64,000 bases of DNA from Pyxidicoccus trucidator (lineage in GTDB: Bacteria > Myxococcota > Myxococcia > Myxococcales > Myxococcaceae): positions 738,909 through 802,908 of the forward strand of contig NZ_JAAIXZ010000003.1 in NCBI RefSeq assembly GCF_010894435.1, in the 5' to 3' direction. The notes beneath the pieces were generated by a model, which was not told the DNA's origin, searched no databases, and saw nothing but the letters and a program-made list of their open reading frames with translations. A program made the translations under genes and the position numbers. Shown piece by piece: positions 25,213-35,400 of the stretch; position 1 is the first letter of the stretch; each line of letters opens with the position of its first letter.

Positions 25213-28200
25213 ATGCGAAGACGAGTTGTCGTCTCCATGGCTGTTGGTGCTGGTGTCCTTGCGTTGGCGGCTCCCTCGTCCGTTCGTGCGTACCGCACGT
25301 GGGCCGAGGAGCAGCGCCGTCTGCGCTTCGAGGACTTCATGCAGCAGCCCGGTGAAGATGCCCCCCCGCAGCTGAAGGCCGAAGTGGCAGAGGAGTTGTT
25401 CGAGAATTCCTACCAGGAGCACGACATCGACGACGCGTTCGGTCGATGGATGGCCCACAAGGCCTACTGGGGCATTCCCACGGCGCAGAGCACCGCCACC
25501 CTGCTGGCCGAGGCCCGCGCCGAGGCCGAGCGCTGGCCGAACCTGATGCCCCGGGCCCGGGGTGAGAAGGGACTGGGACAGAGCGCCAACGCCTGGGTGA
25601 ACCTGGGGCCCCACGACGCGCGCTTCCAGTTCAACGGCACGCGCTACACGCAGGTGGACTCCGGCCGCATCACCGCCATCTCGGTGGACCCGAGAGACCA
25701 GAACATCGCCATCATCGCCACCTCGGGCGGCGGTGTGTGGAAGACGTTCGACATGCAGTCGCCGGACCCGCTCTGGCACCCGCTGACGGAGACGCTGGGC
25801 AACCTGGCCGTGGGTGACATGGCCATGGACCCGCAGAACCCGGACACGCTGTACGTGGGCCTGGGTGACTTCGTGGACCTGGCCGGCGGCCAGGTGTTGA
25901 AGTCCACCAACGGCGGCTCGAGCTGGGGGACGCCGGTGTCCCTGACGGGCACGTACCCGGCCGGCTCGGGCGGGCTGACGGTGAGCGCGCTGCGCGTGCG
26001 CGCCCTCCGCGTGGACCCGAGCAACTCCAACCTCCTCCTCGTGGGCACGGAGGCGGGCCTGTACCGCTCCACCAACGCGGGTGCGTCCTTCCAACTGGTG
26101 GACCTGCCCAACTTCGGCACGCAGACCCCGGACACGGTGTGGAACATCGCCTACACGGGCCAGGTCGGCGGCGTGAGCCGCTGGGCCATCAGCGGGACGG
26201 CCTACCAGACGCCCACCTCGGCGGCGCCCACGGCTTCCACGGCGGTGCAGGGTGACATCTGGGTGAGCACGGACGCGGGCCAGACCTGGTCCTCGCGCCT
26301 GGCGGCCAACGCGCTGCCGGACTACGACAACAACCCCGCCACCGTCCCGAACATCTCGCGCGTGGCCATCGCCGCGGGCTCGCCGCCCGAGGACCCGACG
26401 CGCACGGTGCTGTACGCCCTGGCGGGCCAGCGCACCGCCGTGGGCAACGGCGCCGGCATCTGGCGCTCCACCGACGCGGGCAACACCTGGCAGGACGTGT
26501 CCGGCAACGGCCAGGGCGACGGCCAGCCGCGCAACATGACGTACCTGGACACCACCCAGTGCGAAACCATCAACGTGCACAAGGGGCAGGCCTGGTACAA
26601 CGCCACCCTCGCGGTGGACCCGGGTGACGACAACCGCGTCATCCTCGGTGGCACCTACTGCGGCCTGCGCACCATCAACGGCCTGGCCGGCCAGCCCACC
26701 TGGGAGAACGTGTCCCACTGGCTGCCCACGTACACGGACGGCTCCACCACGGACGACGGCCTGCTGCCGTACGTGCACGCGGACTGGCACGAGACGCTCG
26801 TGGTCCGCACGCCCACCGGCTACATGGTGTTCTCCGGCAACGACGGTGGCCTCTTCGTGTCCACCAACGTCTTCAACCCCGGGAAGATCAACCAGGAGAC
26901 GGTGCAGTGGCGCTTCCCCAACCGGGGCCTGGCGACGCACCTGATGTACAACGTCGCCTCGGGTGACCCGGCGAACGGCGACCAGTTCATCGCCTTCGCG
27001 GGCCTGCAGGATAACGGCACGCGCTTCCGCGACACGCAGGGCTCGCCCACCACCTTCAACCAGGTCATCGGCGGTGACGGCATCGGCGTGGCCGTGTCCC
27101 GCGTGGGGGAGGACACCCTCTACTGGGGCACCGTGCAGAACAGCTCCACCCGCTGGTGCGACCCTGACGACGCGGCCTCCAACCAGTGCAACCAGGGTGT
27201 GGGCGGCACGTGGCGCACGCTGGCGCCGCCCACCACCGCGGCCACGGGCGGCTGCGCGGGCGACGTCGGGGTGTTCCTCTCCAAGGTGCGTCCCGTCAAC
27301 ACCGGCAACCGGGTGGCGGCCATCGCCAGCACCACCTTCAGCGTCTTCCGGCTGGTGGGCACGCCGAGCGGCACGGACCGCCGCCAGTGGCAGCTGCTGG
27401 GCCCGTGCAACACGGGCAACCAGGTCCGCGCGCTGGGCGTGTCGTCCACGGTGGACGGCCTGTACGGCGTCGCCGCGTCGGGCGGGCGCTACCGCATCAC
27501 CTCCAACTGCACGCTGGACACCCCGGCCGCCTCCTGCACGTGGACCCAGACCAACCTCATGGGCGTGGACCTGAACGGCAACGGCCAGGTCGAAGGGACC
27601 GAGGCCCCCACCTTCACCAGCAGCGTGGACTTCCCGCCGAACCACACCGGCATCACCCCGGGCAGCGTGTTCGTGGCCTCCAGCGCCGCGCCGGGCGGCA
27701 CCCTCGCCGCGGGCGTGGGCCGCGTGTTCCGCACGTTCGACCGGGGCCAGACGTGGCAGAACATCAGCGGCAACCTGCCCGACGTGGGCGTGCAGGTGGT
27801 TCGCTACGACCTGTCGGACACCACCAACCAGACGATTTTCGCTGGCACGGACCTGGGCGTCTACCGGACCACCAACGGGGGCGTCACGTGGGAGCGCTAC
27901 GGCGTGGGCCTGCCGCTGGTGCGGGTGACGGACATGTTCGTGGGCCGCACGGGCGGCCTGCTGCGCGTGTCCACCTTCGGCCGCGGCCTGTGGGAAATCT
28001 ACCCGTCCGCCACCGCCGAGCGCGGCGTGGCCGGCAACGGTGACTATGACCGCAACGGGCAGTTGGACTTCGTGGACCTGCTGGCCACGGCGAACCGCCT
28101 GGGCACCACCCCGGCCACCGAGTCCCAGCCCTACTACGACTGGAACCAGGACGTGGTGGGCACCGCCAACGCGGTGGACGACCAGGACCTGACCCAGCTC

Positions 28201-28227
28201 CTCAACCGCTACGGAGGGCGGCCGTGA
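25213..28227 (+). CDS. Secreted beta-propeller (BNR/VPS10-like) protein with C-terminal dockerin
   Basis: The 1004-residue protein has an N-terminal signal peptide (MRRRVVVSMAVGAGVLALAA). A glycoside-hydrolase-like or sortilin-type propeller follows from about 130 to 930, seen as repeated Asp-box-like units: GGGVWKTFD, VLKSTNGGSSW, LYRSTNAGASF, IWRSTDAGNTW, VFRTFDRGQTW and VYRTTNGGVTW. The last 65 residues form a type I dockerin-like pair of Ca-binding loops. The first, DYDRNGQLDFVD (near 944), is a perfect D-x-D-x-N-G-x-x-D-x-x-D loop; the second, DWNQD...VDDQD, has a five-residue insertion. No catalytic residues can be assigned. Its stop overlaps the GTG start of the next gene, whose product ends in a cohesin-like domain. 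Confidence 0.85.
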   Translation: MRRRVVVSMAVGAGVLALAAPSSVRAYRTWAEEQRRLRFEDFMQQPGEDAPPQLKAEVAEELFENSYQEHDIDDAFGRWMAHKAYWGIPTAQSTATLLAEARAEAERWPNLMPRARGEKGLGQSANAWVNLGPHDARFQFNGTRYTQVDSGRITAISVDPRDQNIAIIATSGGGVWKTFDMQSPDPLWHPLTETLGNLAVGDMAMDPQNPDTLYVGLGDFVDLAGGQVLKSTNGGSSWGTPVSLTGTYPAGSGGLTVSALRVRALRVDPSNSNLLLVGTEAGLYRSTNAGASFQLVDLPNFGTQTPDTVWNIAYTGQVGGVSRWAISGTAYQTPTSAAPTASTAVQGDIWVSTDAGQTWSSRLAANALPDYDNNPATVPNISRVAIAAGSPPEDPTRTVLYALAGQRTAVGNGAGIWRSTDAGNTWQDVSGNGQGDGQPRNMTYLDTTQCETINVHKGQAWYNATLAVDPGDDNRVILGGTYCGLRTINGLAGQPTWENVSHWLPTYTDGSTTDDGLLPYVHADWHETLVVRTPTGYMVFSGNDGGLFVSTNVFNPGKINQETVQWRFPNRGLATHLMYNVASGDPANGDQFIAFAGLQDNGTRFRDTQGSPTTFNQVIGGDGIGVAVSRVGEDTLYWGTVQNSSTRWCDPDDAASNQCNQGVGGTWRTLAPPTTAATGGCAGDVGVFLSKVRPVNTGNRVAAIASTTFSVFRLVGTPSGTDRRQWQLLGPCNTGNQVRALGVSSTVDGLYGVAASGGRYRITSNCTLDTPAASCTWTQTNLMGVDLNGNGQVEGTEAPTFTSSVDFPPNHTGITPGSVFVASSAAPGGTLAAGVGRVFRTFDRGQTWQNISGNLPDVGVQVVRYDLSDTTNQTIFAGTDLGVYRTTNGGVTWERYGVGLPLVRVTDMFVGRTGGLLRVSTFGRGLWEIYPSATAERGVAGNGDYDRNGQLDFVDLLATANRLGTTPATESQPYYDWNQDVVGTANAVDDQDLTQLLNRYGGRP

Positions 28228-31200
28228 ACATGCGCGCGTCCTCTTCCCCCCATTCGTTCCTGATGGAGCGCAACATCGTGACCCAGCGCATCGCCGTCGG
28301 TCTCACGCTGCTCGCGGCATTGTTCGCCAGCGCGTGCGGTGACGACCCGAAGCCCCAGCCCGCGGAGGCCACCCTGGCCTTCCGCTCCCAGCCCGGCTCG
28401 GTCCGGGCCGGAGAAGCGCTGGGCACCGTCGAAGTAGCCCTCGTCGACTCCAGCGGCAACGTGCTCACCGACCGCGGTGGGACGGTGCAGCTGACGTTGG
28501 CGGATGCTCCCGCCGGCGCGCAGCTCGGCGGAACCACTCGCGGCACGCTCAACTACGGCGTGGCCCGCTTCACCAACCTCACCGTGGCGAAGGCCGCCGC
28601 CAACCTGAAGCTGGCGGCCCAGCTGGGCTCGCAGAACGCCAGCAGCCAGGCCTTCACCGTTCGCCCGGCGGCTCCCGCGGCGATGGCAGTCACCACCGGC
28701 CCCACGGACGTGGATGCCAACGGGGTGCTCGCTCCGGTGAGCGTCACGCTGCGTGATGCCTACGGCAACGTCCCCGAGGAAGTCGTCTCCGTGACGGTGG
28801 CGCTGGAGGGTGGCACCACGGGCGCCACGCTGTCCGGCAACACCACCGCCACGACGGTGGATGGCGTCGCCACCTTCACCGAGCTGTCCATCGACGAGGA
28901 CGGCGAGGGCTACGTGCTGGCCTTCTCCGCTCCCTCGCTGACGGCGGCGAAGACCGCGGCCTTCAAGGTGCGCCCGGCCCAGCCGGCCAGCCTGAGCTTC
29001 ACCACGCAGCCGGCGACGTCCACGGTGGCGGGCGCCAACCTGGAGTCGGTGAAGGTCTCCCTGCTGGACTCGCGGGGCAAGGTGGCGAAGAAGGCCGAGG
29101 GCTCCGTCACGGTGGAGCTGGTGGCCAGCAACGGCGCCACGCTGGCGGGCACGCTCTCCGCGACGGTGGCCGCGGGTGTGGCCTCCTTCGACACGCTGAG
29201 CATCCGCAAGGCGGGCACTGGCTACCTGCTGCGCGCCAGCTTCGGCTCGCTGACGGCGGCGGACTCCTCCGCCTTCGCCATCATCCCGGCCGCAGCGGCG
29301 CGGCTGGCCTACGTGGCGGCGCCCGCCGCGGCCACGGCGGGCTCGGCTTTCGAGCCGGCCGTGCAGGTGGAGCTGTTGGACGCGTATGACAACCGCACCC
29401 CTTCCACCGCGACGGTGGAGGTGGGGCTCGGCGCCAACCCCGGCAACGCGACGCTGAATGGCACGCGCTCGGTGTCCGCGGTGGACGGCCTGGCGACGTT
29501 CTCCAACCTGTCCATCAACGTGGCGGCCCAGGGCTACACCCTGACGGCCACGTCGGCGGGGCTGGACGCCGCGACGAGCGGCGCGTTCAACGTGGCGCAC
29601 GCGACGGTGGCCTCGGTGGCCTTCACCACCCAGCCGCCCGCCGAGGTTCCGGCGGCCGAGGCGCTGTCCCCGGCCATCAGCGTCACCGCGAGCGATGCAT
29701 TCGGCAACGTGGTGACGGCCTCCACGGGCACCGTGAGCATCGCGCTGGGCACCAACCCCAGCGGCGCCACGCTGTCTGGCACCACGCAGGTGGCGCTCGC
29801 CAACGGCGTGGCGTCCTTCACCACCCTGGCCGTCGACCTGGCGGGCACGGGCTACACGCTGTCCGCGACGCTGGACAGCGTTCCCCCGGCGACGAGCACG
29901 GCGTTCAACGTGACTCCGGCCGTGGCGAGCCTGGCGCTCGTGGCGGCTCCGGGGAACATCACGGCGGGCAACGCCTTCAACCCCGTCATCGAGGCGGAGT
30001 TCCGCGACGCGGGCGGCAACCGGGTGCCCTCGCGCGCCACGGTGACGGTGCGGCTGGCCGGCAACCCCGCCGCGGGCGCGCTGGTGGGCACCACGTCGGT
30101 GGCGGCCGTCAACGGCCGGGCCCAGTTCCCCGGCCTGACGCTGCACAAGGCCGGCACGGGCTACACGCTGGAGGTCACCTCGGGCAGCTTCACCTCGGCG
30201 GCCAGTGGCGCGTTCGGCGTGGCGCCCGCGGCAGCGGACCAGCTGGTGGTGACGCAACAGCCGCCGGAGACGGTGGTGGCCGGTGCCGACATGGGCACCC
30301 TCACCGTGGAGGTGCAGGATGTCTACGGCAACCGCATCCCGACGTTCGGCAACCTGGGCGAGACGATGTCGGCCGGCGTGGACTACGACCGCAACCCGAA
30401 CGGTGCCTCGGTGTACGGCACGCGTGAGGTGGCGGTCTCCAACGGCGTGGCCACGTTCACCGGGCTGAGCCTGGACAAGACGGGGGACACGGAGATGGTC
30501 TTCGTGGCCTACAACGCGGCCTTCACCGAAATCTACCTGGGCTACTCGCGGCCGGTCGCCGTCACTCCGGCGGAGGCGGCGGGGATTGCGTTCAACGCGG
30601 TGGCGGAGACGACGCCTGCGGGCTCGGCGATTGGCCCGGCGGTGCAGGTGCGGGTGACGGACCGGTTCGGCAACGCGACGAGCGGCAGCGGTGACGTGAC
30701 GCTGGTGCTGGGCGCCAACCCCGGTCGTGACACGCTGCGCGGCACGCTCACGGCGGCCGTGACGGACGGCGTGGCGAGCTTCGCGGACCTGGTGCTGCAG
30801 AAGGCCGGGCAGGGCTACACGCTGAAGGCGAGCCTGGGCGCGCTGACGCCCGCGACGAGCGGTCCGTTCGCCATTGTCGGCGCCGCTCCCACCCGGGTGG
30901 AGTTCGTCGCGCAGCCGCGCTCGACTCCCAACGGGCTGCCGCTGAATGAGGTGGCGGTGCGCCTGGTGGACGCGTTCGACAACACGTCCACGTTGGAGGC
31001 TCCCATCTCGCTGGCGCTGGGCAACGCGAATGGCGCGGTGCTCGGCGGCTCGGTGGCGGTGCCCGCGCAGGCGGGCGTGGCGCGCTTCACCGACCTGACG
31101 GTGGACCGTGGCGGCCAGGGCTACGTGCTGGCGGCGACGGCGGGCACGCTGGTGGGTGCCGACTCCAACGCGTTCAACGTGTACAGCGCGTCGCTGGCGT

Positions 31201-31724
31201 ACACGGACCCGGCGTCGGGCCGCATCCGGCTGATGCGCAACACGTCCTCCACGGACACGCGGCTGGTGCTGGACGTGGTGGCCGCCGAGGAGCTGAGCGG
31301 CTACGGCGTGGGCTTCAACCTGCCGGTGGACACGACGAAGGTGCGGCTGGCGGCGCAGGACTCCATCACCGCGGGTGCCATCCTGTCGGTGGGGGCCTCG
31401 GTGCCGGCGGTGGCGGTGGGCCTGCCGACGAGCGGCCCGCTGTCCGGCGTGCTGACCAGCGGCATCAGCCAGAAGGCCTCGGGTTCGGGCGCGGTGGCGA
31501 CGGACACGACCATTCCCGCGGGCAGCGTCCTGTACCAGCTCTCGCTCGAGCTGGCTCCGGGCGCCGAGGCAGGGGTGGTGTTCGACGGTGCCAACCTGGG
31601 CAGCCGCTTCAAGGGCCTGCTGCGCAACAAGCTGGGGGATGACGTCGTCGGCAGCGCTGGCTTCGGCATCGGCCGGCTGGAGATTGCCGCCGACGCCGGC
31701 TTCCAGAAGACGGCGCACCGGTAG
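28224..31724 (+). CDS. Lipoprotein with tandem Ig-like repeats and C-terminal cohesin-like domain
   Basis: The 1166-residue protein starts at GTG 28224, with GGAGGG 6 bases before it and a 4-base overlap with the preceding stop. The lipobox ends SAC at residue 38. From about 45 to 985 there are about nine repeats of 100 residues, each with LxFxxQP, DAYGN or DSxGN, GVAxFxxL and GxGYxL, an invasin/Big-like fold. Residues 990-1155 look like a cohesin: SGYGVGFNLPVDTTKVRL, then IPAGSVLYQLSLELAPGAE and VVFDGAN. With the dockerin-bearing partner encoded just upstream, I infer that it anchors that protein to the cell surface. Pairing specificity is unproven. Confidence 0.82.
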   Translation: MNMRASSSPHSFLMERNIVTQRIAVGLTLLAALFASACGDDPKPQPAEATLAFRSQPGSVRAGEALGTVEVALVDSSGNVLTDRGGTVQLTLADAPAGAQLGGTTRGTLNYGVARFTNLTVAKAAANLKLAAQLGSQNASSQAFTVRPAAPAAMAVTTGPTDVDANGVLAPVSVTLRDAYGNVPEEVVSVTVALEGGTTGATLSGNTTATTVDGVATFTELSIDEDGEGYVLAFSAPSLTAAKTAAFKVRPAQPASLSFTTQPATSTVAGANLESVKVSLLDSRGKVAKKAEGSVTVELVASNGATLAGTLSATVAAGVASFDTLSIRKAGTGYLLRASFGSLTAADSSAFAIIPAAAARLAYVAAPAAATAGSAFEPAVQVELLDAYDNRTPSTATVEVGLGANPGNATLNGTRSVSAVDGLATFSNLSINVAAQGYTLTATSAGLDAATSGAFNVAHATVASVAFTTQPPAEVPAAEALSPAISVTASDAFGNVVTASTGTVSIALGTNPSGATLSGTTQVALANGVASFTTLAVDLAGTGYTLSATLDSVPPATSTAFNVTPAVASLALVAAPGNITAGNAFNPVIEAEFRDAGGNRVPSRATVTVRLAGNPAAGALVGTTSVAAVNGRAQFPGLTLHKAGTGYTLEVTSGSFTSAASGAFGVAPAAADQLVVTQQPPETVVAGADMGTLTVEVQDVYGNRIPTFGNLGETMSAGVDYDRNPNGASVYGTREVAVSNGVATFTGLSLDKTGDTEMVFVAYNAAFTEIYLGYSRPVAVTPAEAAGIAFNAVAETTPAGSAIGPAVQVRVTDRFGNATSGSGDVTLVLGANPGRDTLRGTLTAAVTDGVASFADLVLQKAGQGYTLKASLGALTPATSGPFAIVGAAPTRVEFVAQPRSTPNGLPLNEVAVRLVDAFDNTSTLEAPISLALGNANGAVLGGSVAVPAQAGVARFTDLTVDRGGQGYVLAATAGTLVGADSNAFNVYSASLAYTDPASGRIRLMRNTSSTDTRLVLDVVAAEELSGYGVGFNLPVDTTKVRLAAQDSITAGAILSVGASVPAVAVGLPTSGPLSGVLTSGISQKASGSGAVATDTTIPAGSVLYQLSLELAPGAEAGVVFDGANLGSRFKGLLRNKLGDDVVGSAGFGIGRLEIAADAGFQKTAHR

Positions 31725-31764
31725 CTGAAGGCTGCATTCGCCTCACCTCCGGGTGAGGCGTTCT

Positions 31765-31815
31765 CGGGCCCTGCTCGGGTGGCAAATGCCATCCGGGCGG
31801 GGCCCGGGTGTTTTT
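31765..31815 (+). terminator. Rho-independent terminator after the dockerin/cohesin operon
   Basis: GGGCCC near 31766 pairs with GGGCCC near 31800, with inner CGG/CCG and TGGC/GCCA pairings around an AAAT loop, and TTTTT follows at 31811-31815. A smaller stem (GCCTCACC/GGTGAGGC, 31740-31759) lies just before it. Confidence 0.8.
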
Positions 31816-31963
31816 GCAAGCCATTGAGAGTCCAGGCACGTCAGGAAGCAGCGGCCCCATCGGTCCGGTGGCTGTATTTGGTGCTGGACGCCGATGTGAA
31901 AAGGCCTCATAGACAATGCACTTTTATCGCTGCGGGTGGGCAGCCAGCCATGAGGGGAGTCTC

Positions 31964-32368
31964 ATGATGGAGCGTGTTGCCCGCACGCGGGAAGAGTCAT
32001 GCCTTTCGCGTCAGAGGCTCCGTTGGGTCCTCCTGGCGGTGGGGCTGTTTGTCGCCGGTTGTGACCGGGGCGCGAGTCCGCCACCCGAGGCGCCGCCGGC
32101 TCCCGACTCCGTCGGAGCCGTCGTGCGCGAGTGGAGTCCGAGTCCCGTGGGCGACGCGGGCGTGGAGCCACGCGCCGTGGGCGAATCCTGCGTGACGCAC
32201 GGCGCGGCGGAGTGCGCGAGCGGGTTGTGCGTGCGCACGGCGACGGGCGCGCGACTGTGCAGCCGTGAGTGCGCGGTGGCGTCCGACTGTCCAAACGGCT
32301 GGGGTTGCGTGGCGACGGTGCCCGGCGGCACCGAGCGCCTCTGTCTGCCCAAGCCCGCGCGCCGGTAG
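31964..32368 (+). CDS. Cys-rich lipoprotein, hypothetical
   Basis: The 134-residue product has a long Arg-rich n-region, a hydrophobic core (VLLAVGLFVAG) and a lipobox Cys (VAGC, near 33). The mature part is Pro-rich, then has eight cysteines in a compact C-terminal module (ESCVTHGAAECASGLCVR...CSRECAVASDCPNGWGC). This is the small disulfide-knot type often found in myxobacterial lipoproteins. GAGGGGAG precedes ATG 31964. It is followed 67 bases later by the Rhs gene and may be expressed with it. No function can be assigned. Confidence 0.75.
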   Translation: MMERVARTREESCLSRQRLRWVLLAVGLFVAGCDRGASPPPEAPPAPDSVGAVVREWSPSPVGDAGVEPRAVGESCVTHGAAECASGLCVRTATGARLCSRECAVASDCPNGWGCVATVPGGTERLCLPKPARR

Positions 32369-32435
32369 CGCGTCCGCAATCCACATCCTGTCCTTCTCTT
32401 TCTTCATCCGGGCCCCCGCCCGGCGATACGGCTCT

Positions 32436-35400
32436 ATGAATCCAGACACGCAGAACGGTAGAGGGCGCCTCTCCAGGTGGGCAGTCGCGGCGCTGGTGCT
32501 CACCGCGGTGGGAGTGGCGGTGGCGCAGACCGCGGGCTCCACGGAGTCGGACGCGGAGGTGCAGGCGGACGTCGAGAAGGCCACGGCCACGCCGCTTCCG
32601 CCGCTGGGCGGCCCCCGGACGGCGGGCGTCGACGGCGAGGTGTCGCTGGGCAGCCTGCGGGCCAACTACAGCCACACGGACGTCACGGTGCGGGGCACCC
32701 TGGGGACGGTGGCCTTCGAGCGCCGCTACGCCATGGACACCCTGAGCGACATGGCGCGCCTCAACCAGCGCCCTGACTGGCCGCCCTTCGGCAGCATGAA
32801 GGCCGACGCGCTGGGCCACTACCGCCATGCGGCGGCCCTCCAGTGCGGCATCGCCATCAACCCGGAGGAGAAGAACGACTGCAAGGGCGGTCTGCGCTGG
32901 CGGCACAACTGGGACAGCTGGGTGATGCATGAAGCGAAGGAGCTTCCCTGCCAGGTGGGAAGCGGGGACCTGTGCGAGACGGACCCCCAATATGACTTGA
33001 AGTGGAAGGTGAGAGACCCGGATGGGAATGTCCTGGTCTTCAAGCCCTGCTACCTCGGCCGCTCCGGCGGCCTGCCGCCGCTGACCTCCTGCTTCGCCCG
33101 CAACCACGCGGACTCCGACGTGAAGCTGGAGTACTTCGAGCATGCCTACGTGCTGCATACGCCGAAGGGGCGCTATGTGTACGCCGAGCCCCTGTACAGC
33201 TTCGGGACCCAGCCCGAGTTCCCGCCGGAGCCGGGCTGGGTGAGCTACCGCCTCAGCTACGTCCTGACGCCCGAGCTCGAGGCGCCCGGCTGCTCGATTT
33301 TCGGCCCCGCCACGGCCTGCCAGCGCCGGGTGGCCACGCTCCACTACGACAAGGTGTGTGTCTCGGACAAGGCCCAGGTGCTCAACCCCGGTGACAATAC
33401 GTACGTCACCTCCATCGAGGTGGCCGGCGGCGGCACGCTGTGGCTGGACTACGGAGCCGTCCACATCCGGAACCGGAACCAGCTCATCAACTACATCGCC
33501 GACGGAGGGACGGATGGGAAGTTCGTGCCTTCGAAGGAGTGCGTGCTCAAGAAAATCTGGCTGTCGCCGCCGGGAGCGACGGTGCCGCCGACGGCGGACG
33601 AGCCGGTGGTGTCCTATCTCTACACGGAGGGCACCTATGAGAACGACACCGGCAACACCACCGAGCGCGTGAGCGGGTTGCTGGAAGAGGCGGTGCTGCT
33701 CGCGGGAGGCCCGGTTGCGGGCGCCGCGGGCACCGAGACGCGGCTGCGCTACGAATACGTGGAGCCGGTGCTCCATGCGGACGGCGGCGCCTCTTCGCAG
33801 CCCCTGCGCACCTTCCGCGTCCTGCGCAACGGTCTCTTCGAGCGCGAGCTGGTGATGGACTCGGCGGACGGGGCCTACGTGAAGCAGGTCCGCGTGGGGG
33901 ACACGCAGGTCAACCTGTGGGCCGACAACAACTACAACCCCTACCGGGTGCCCAACGGCGGCTCGCCTCCGTACTGCCACCCGGGCCGCTTCGGCACGCC
34001 TCCCGAGGCCTCGGACTGTCTGGGGAGCCAGACGCAGCACCAGCAGACGCAGTGGACCACGGTGGGAGATGGCAGCGGGGTGCTGCTGCCGGGCCTGCGG
34101 CAGGACTCGTTCATGTCCGTGAAAATCAAAAGCCCGCATGGCCCGCTGCTCGCCGACGCAGGCGTGGCGTGCACGGGGGCGGCCTGCAACGCGCTCGCGC
34201 CCGGGCAGCGCAATCGCACCTGGGGGGTGAAGTCGATGGACCCCTGCCGGCCGGGGCAGAGCTGCCATCCGCTCCTCTATGACTACAACGTCTTCGCGAC
34301 GTCCAGTGTGCGCGACATGCGCGGCAATCGCGTCGTCTATGACAACGAGCTCGCGCCCATCGGCGTGGGCGTGCCGGATGGGGGGATTGGCGGTGCCGTC
34401 TCCCTGCCTCCCGTGGAGCTGAACCGGGTGCGGGCGGGCGCCTCGCAGGTGGACGGCAGCGACGCGCTGCTGACGCGCCACTTCACGTACTCCTATGGGC
34501 CCACGTACCGGCAGCAGGTGAAGGACGAGTGGGGGGACTCCTCGCTGGTGCCCTACGGCGCCTACCAGGTGCGCCGCCACTACGACGCGGCCACGGGCCG
34601 CCTCACGGGCGTGGTGAAGAGCGGCTACACCCTGCAGTTCGACACGACCACCCACACCTGGGCCCCGGTGCAGCGCCACCTCGCCACCTTCTACCGCTCG
34701 ACGTACTCGTGCAGCGTGGACAGCGGCGCCGCGCGCACGGGCCATGGGGACGCGAAGGGACGGGTGGTGGAGGTGGCGGGGCCCTGCCCCGTCTCCGGGC
34801 CGGACGACCCGCAATGCGCGTCGGGACAGTTCACGGTGCCCGTGACGCAGTACGAGTACTGGCCGGAGTCGGCGGCGCCCCAGCTGGCCGGGCGGCTGGC
34901 GGTGAAGCGCGTCTTCAGCCGCACCTATGGAGATGGCACCTGCAACATCCCCGGTCTGCCCGTCGCCCCGACGTCCTACGTCGAGACGCGCTATGAGAAC
35001 TACGACGCGCGGGGCCAGCTGACGCAGCTGCGTGACGCCAACGACGTGGTGACGAAGTACCTCTACGCGGGCAACAAGCTGGTGGAGACCCGGGTGGCGG
35101 ACGGCATGCCCCTGGTGGCGGTGACGACGTACGGCTACGACACCGGGCAGGGGACGGGCGACTGGGTGCGCCACCCGGACGGCCGCTACGAGGTGCAGTG
35201 CTTCCGCACGGGCACGACGCCGGGCCTGGGCTGCACCGGCGGGGTGCTCACCGACAAGCTGCAGTGGAAGGCCACGTCGCGCGCCCCGAATGGCTTCATC
35301 TACAGCGAGCGCGCCGACTACCTCTACACGGTCAACGGGCAGTTGATGGGGGAGACGGTGAGTGACAGCACGGGCGCGGTGCGGCGCCAGCGGTACTTCG

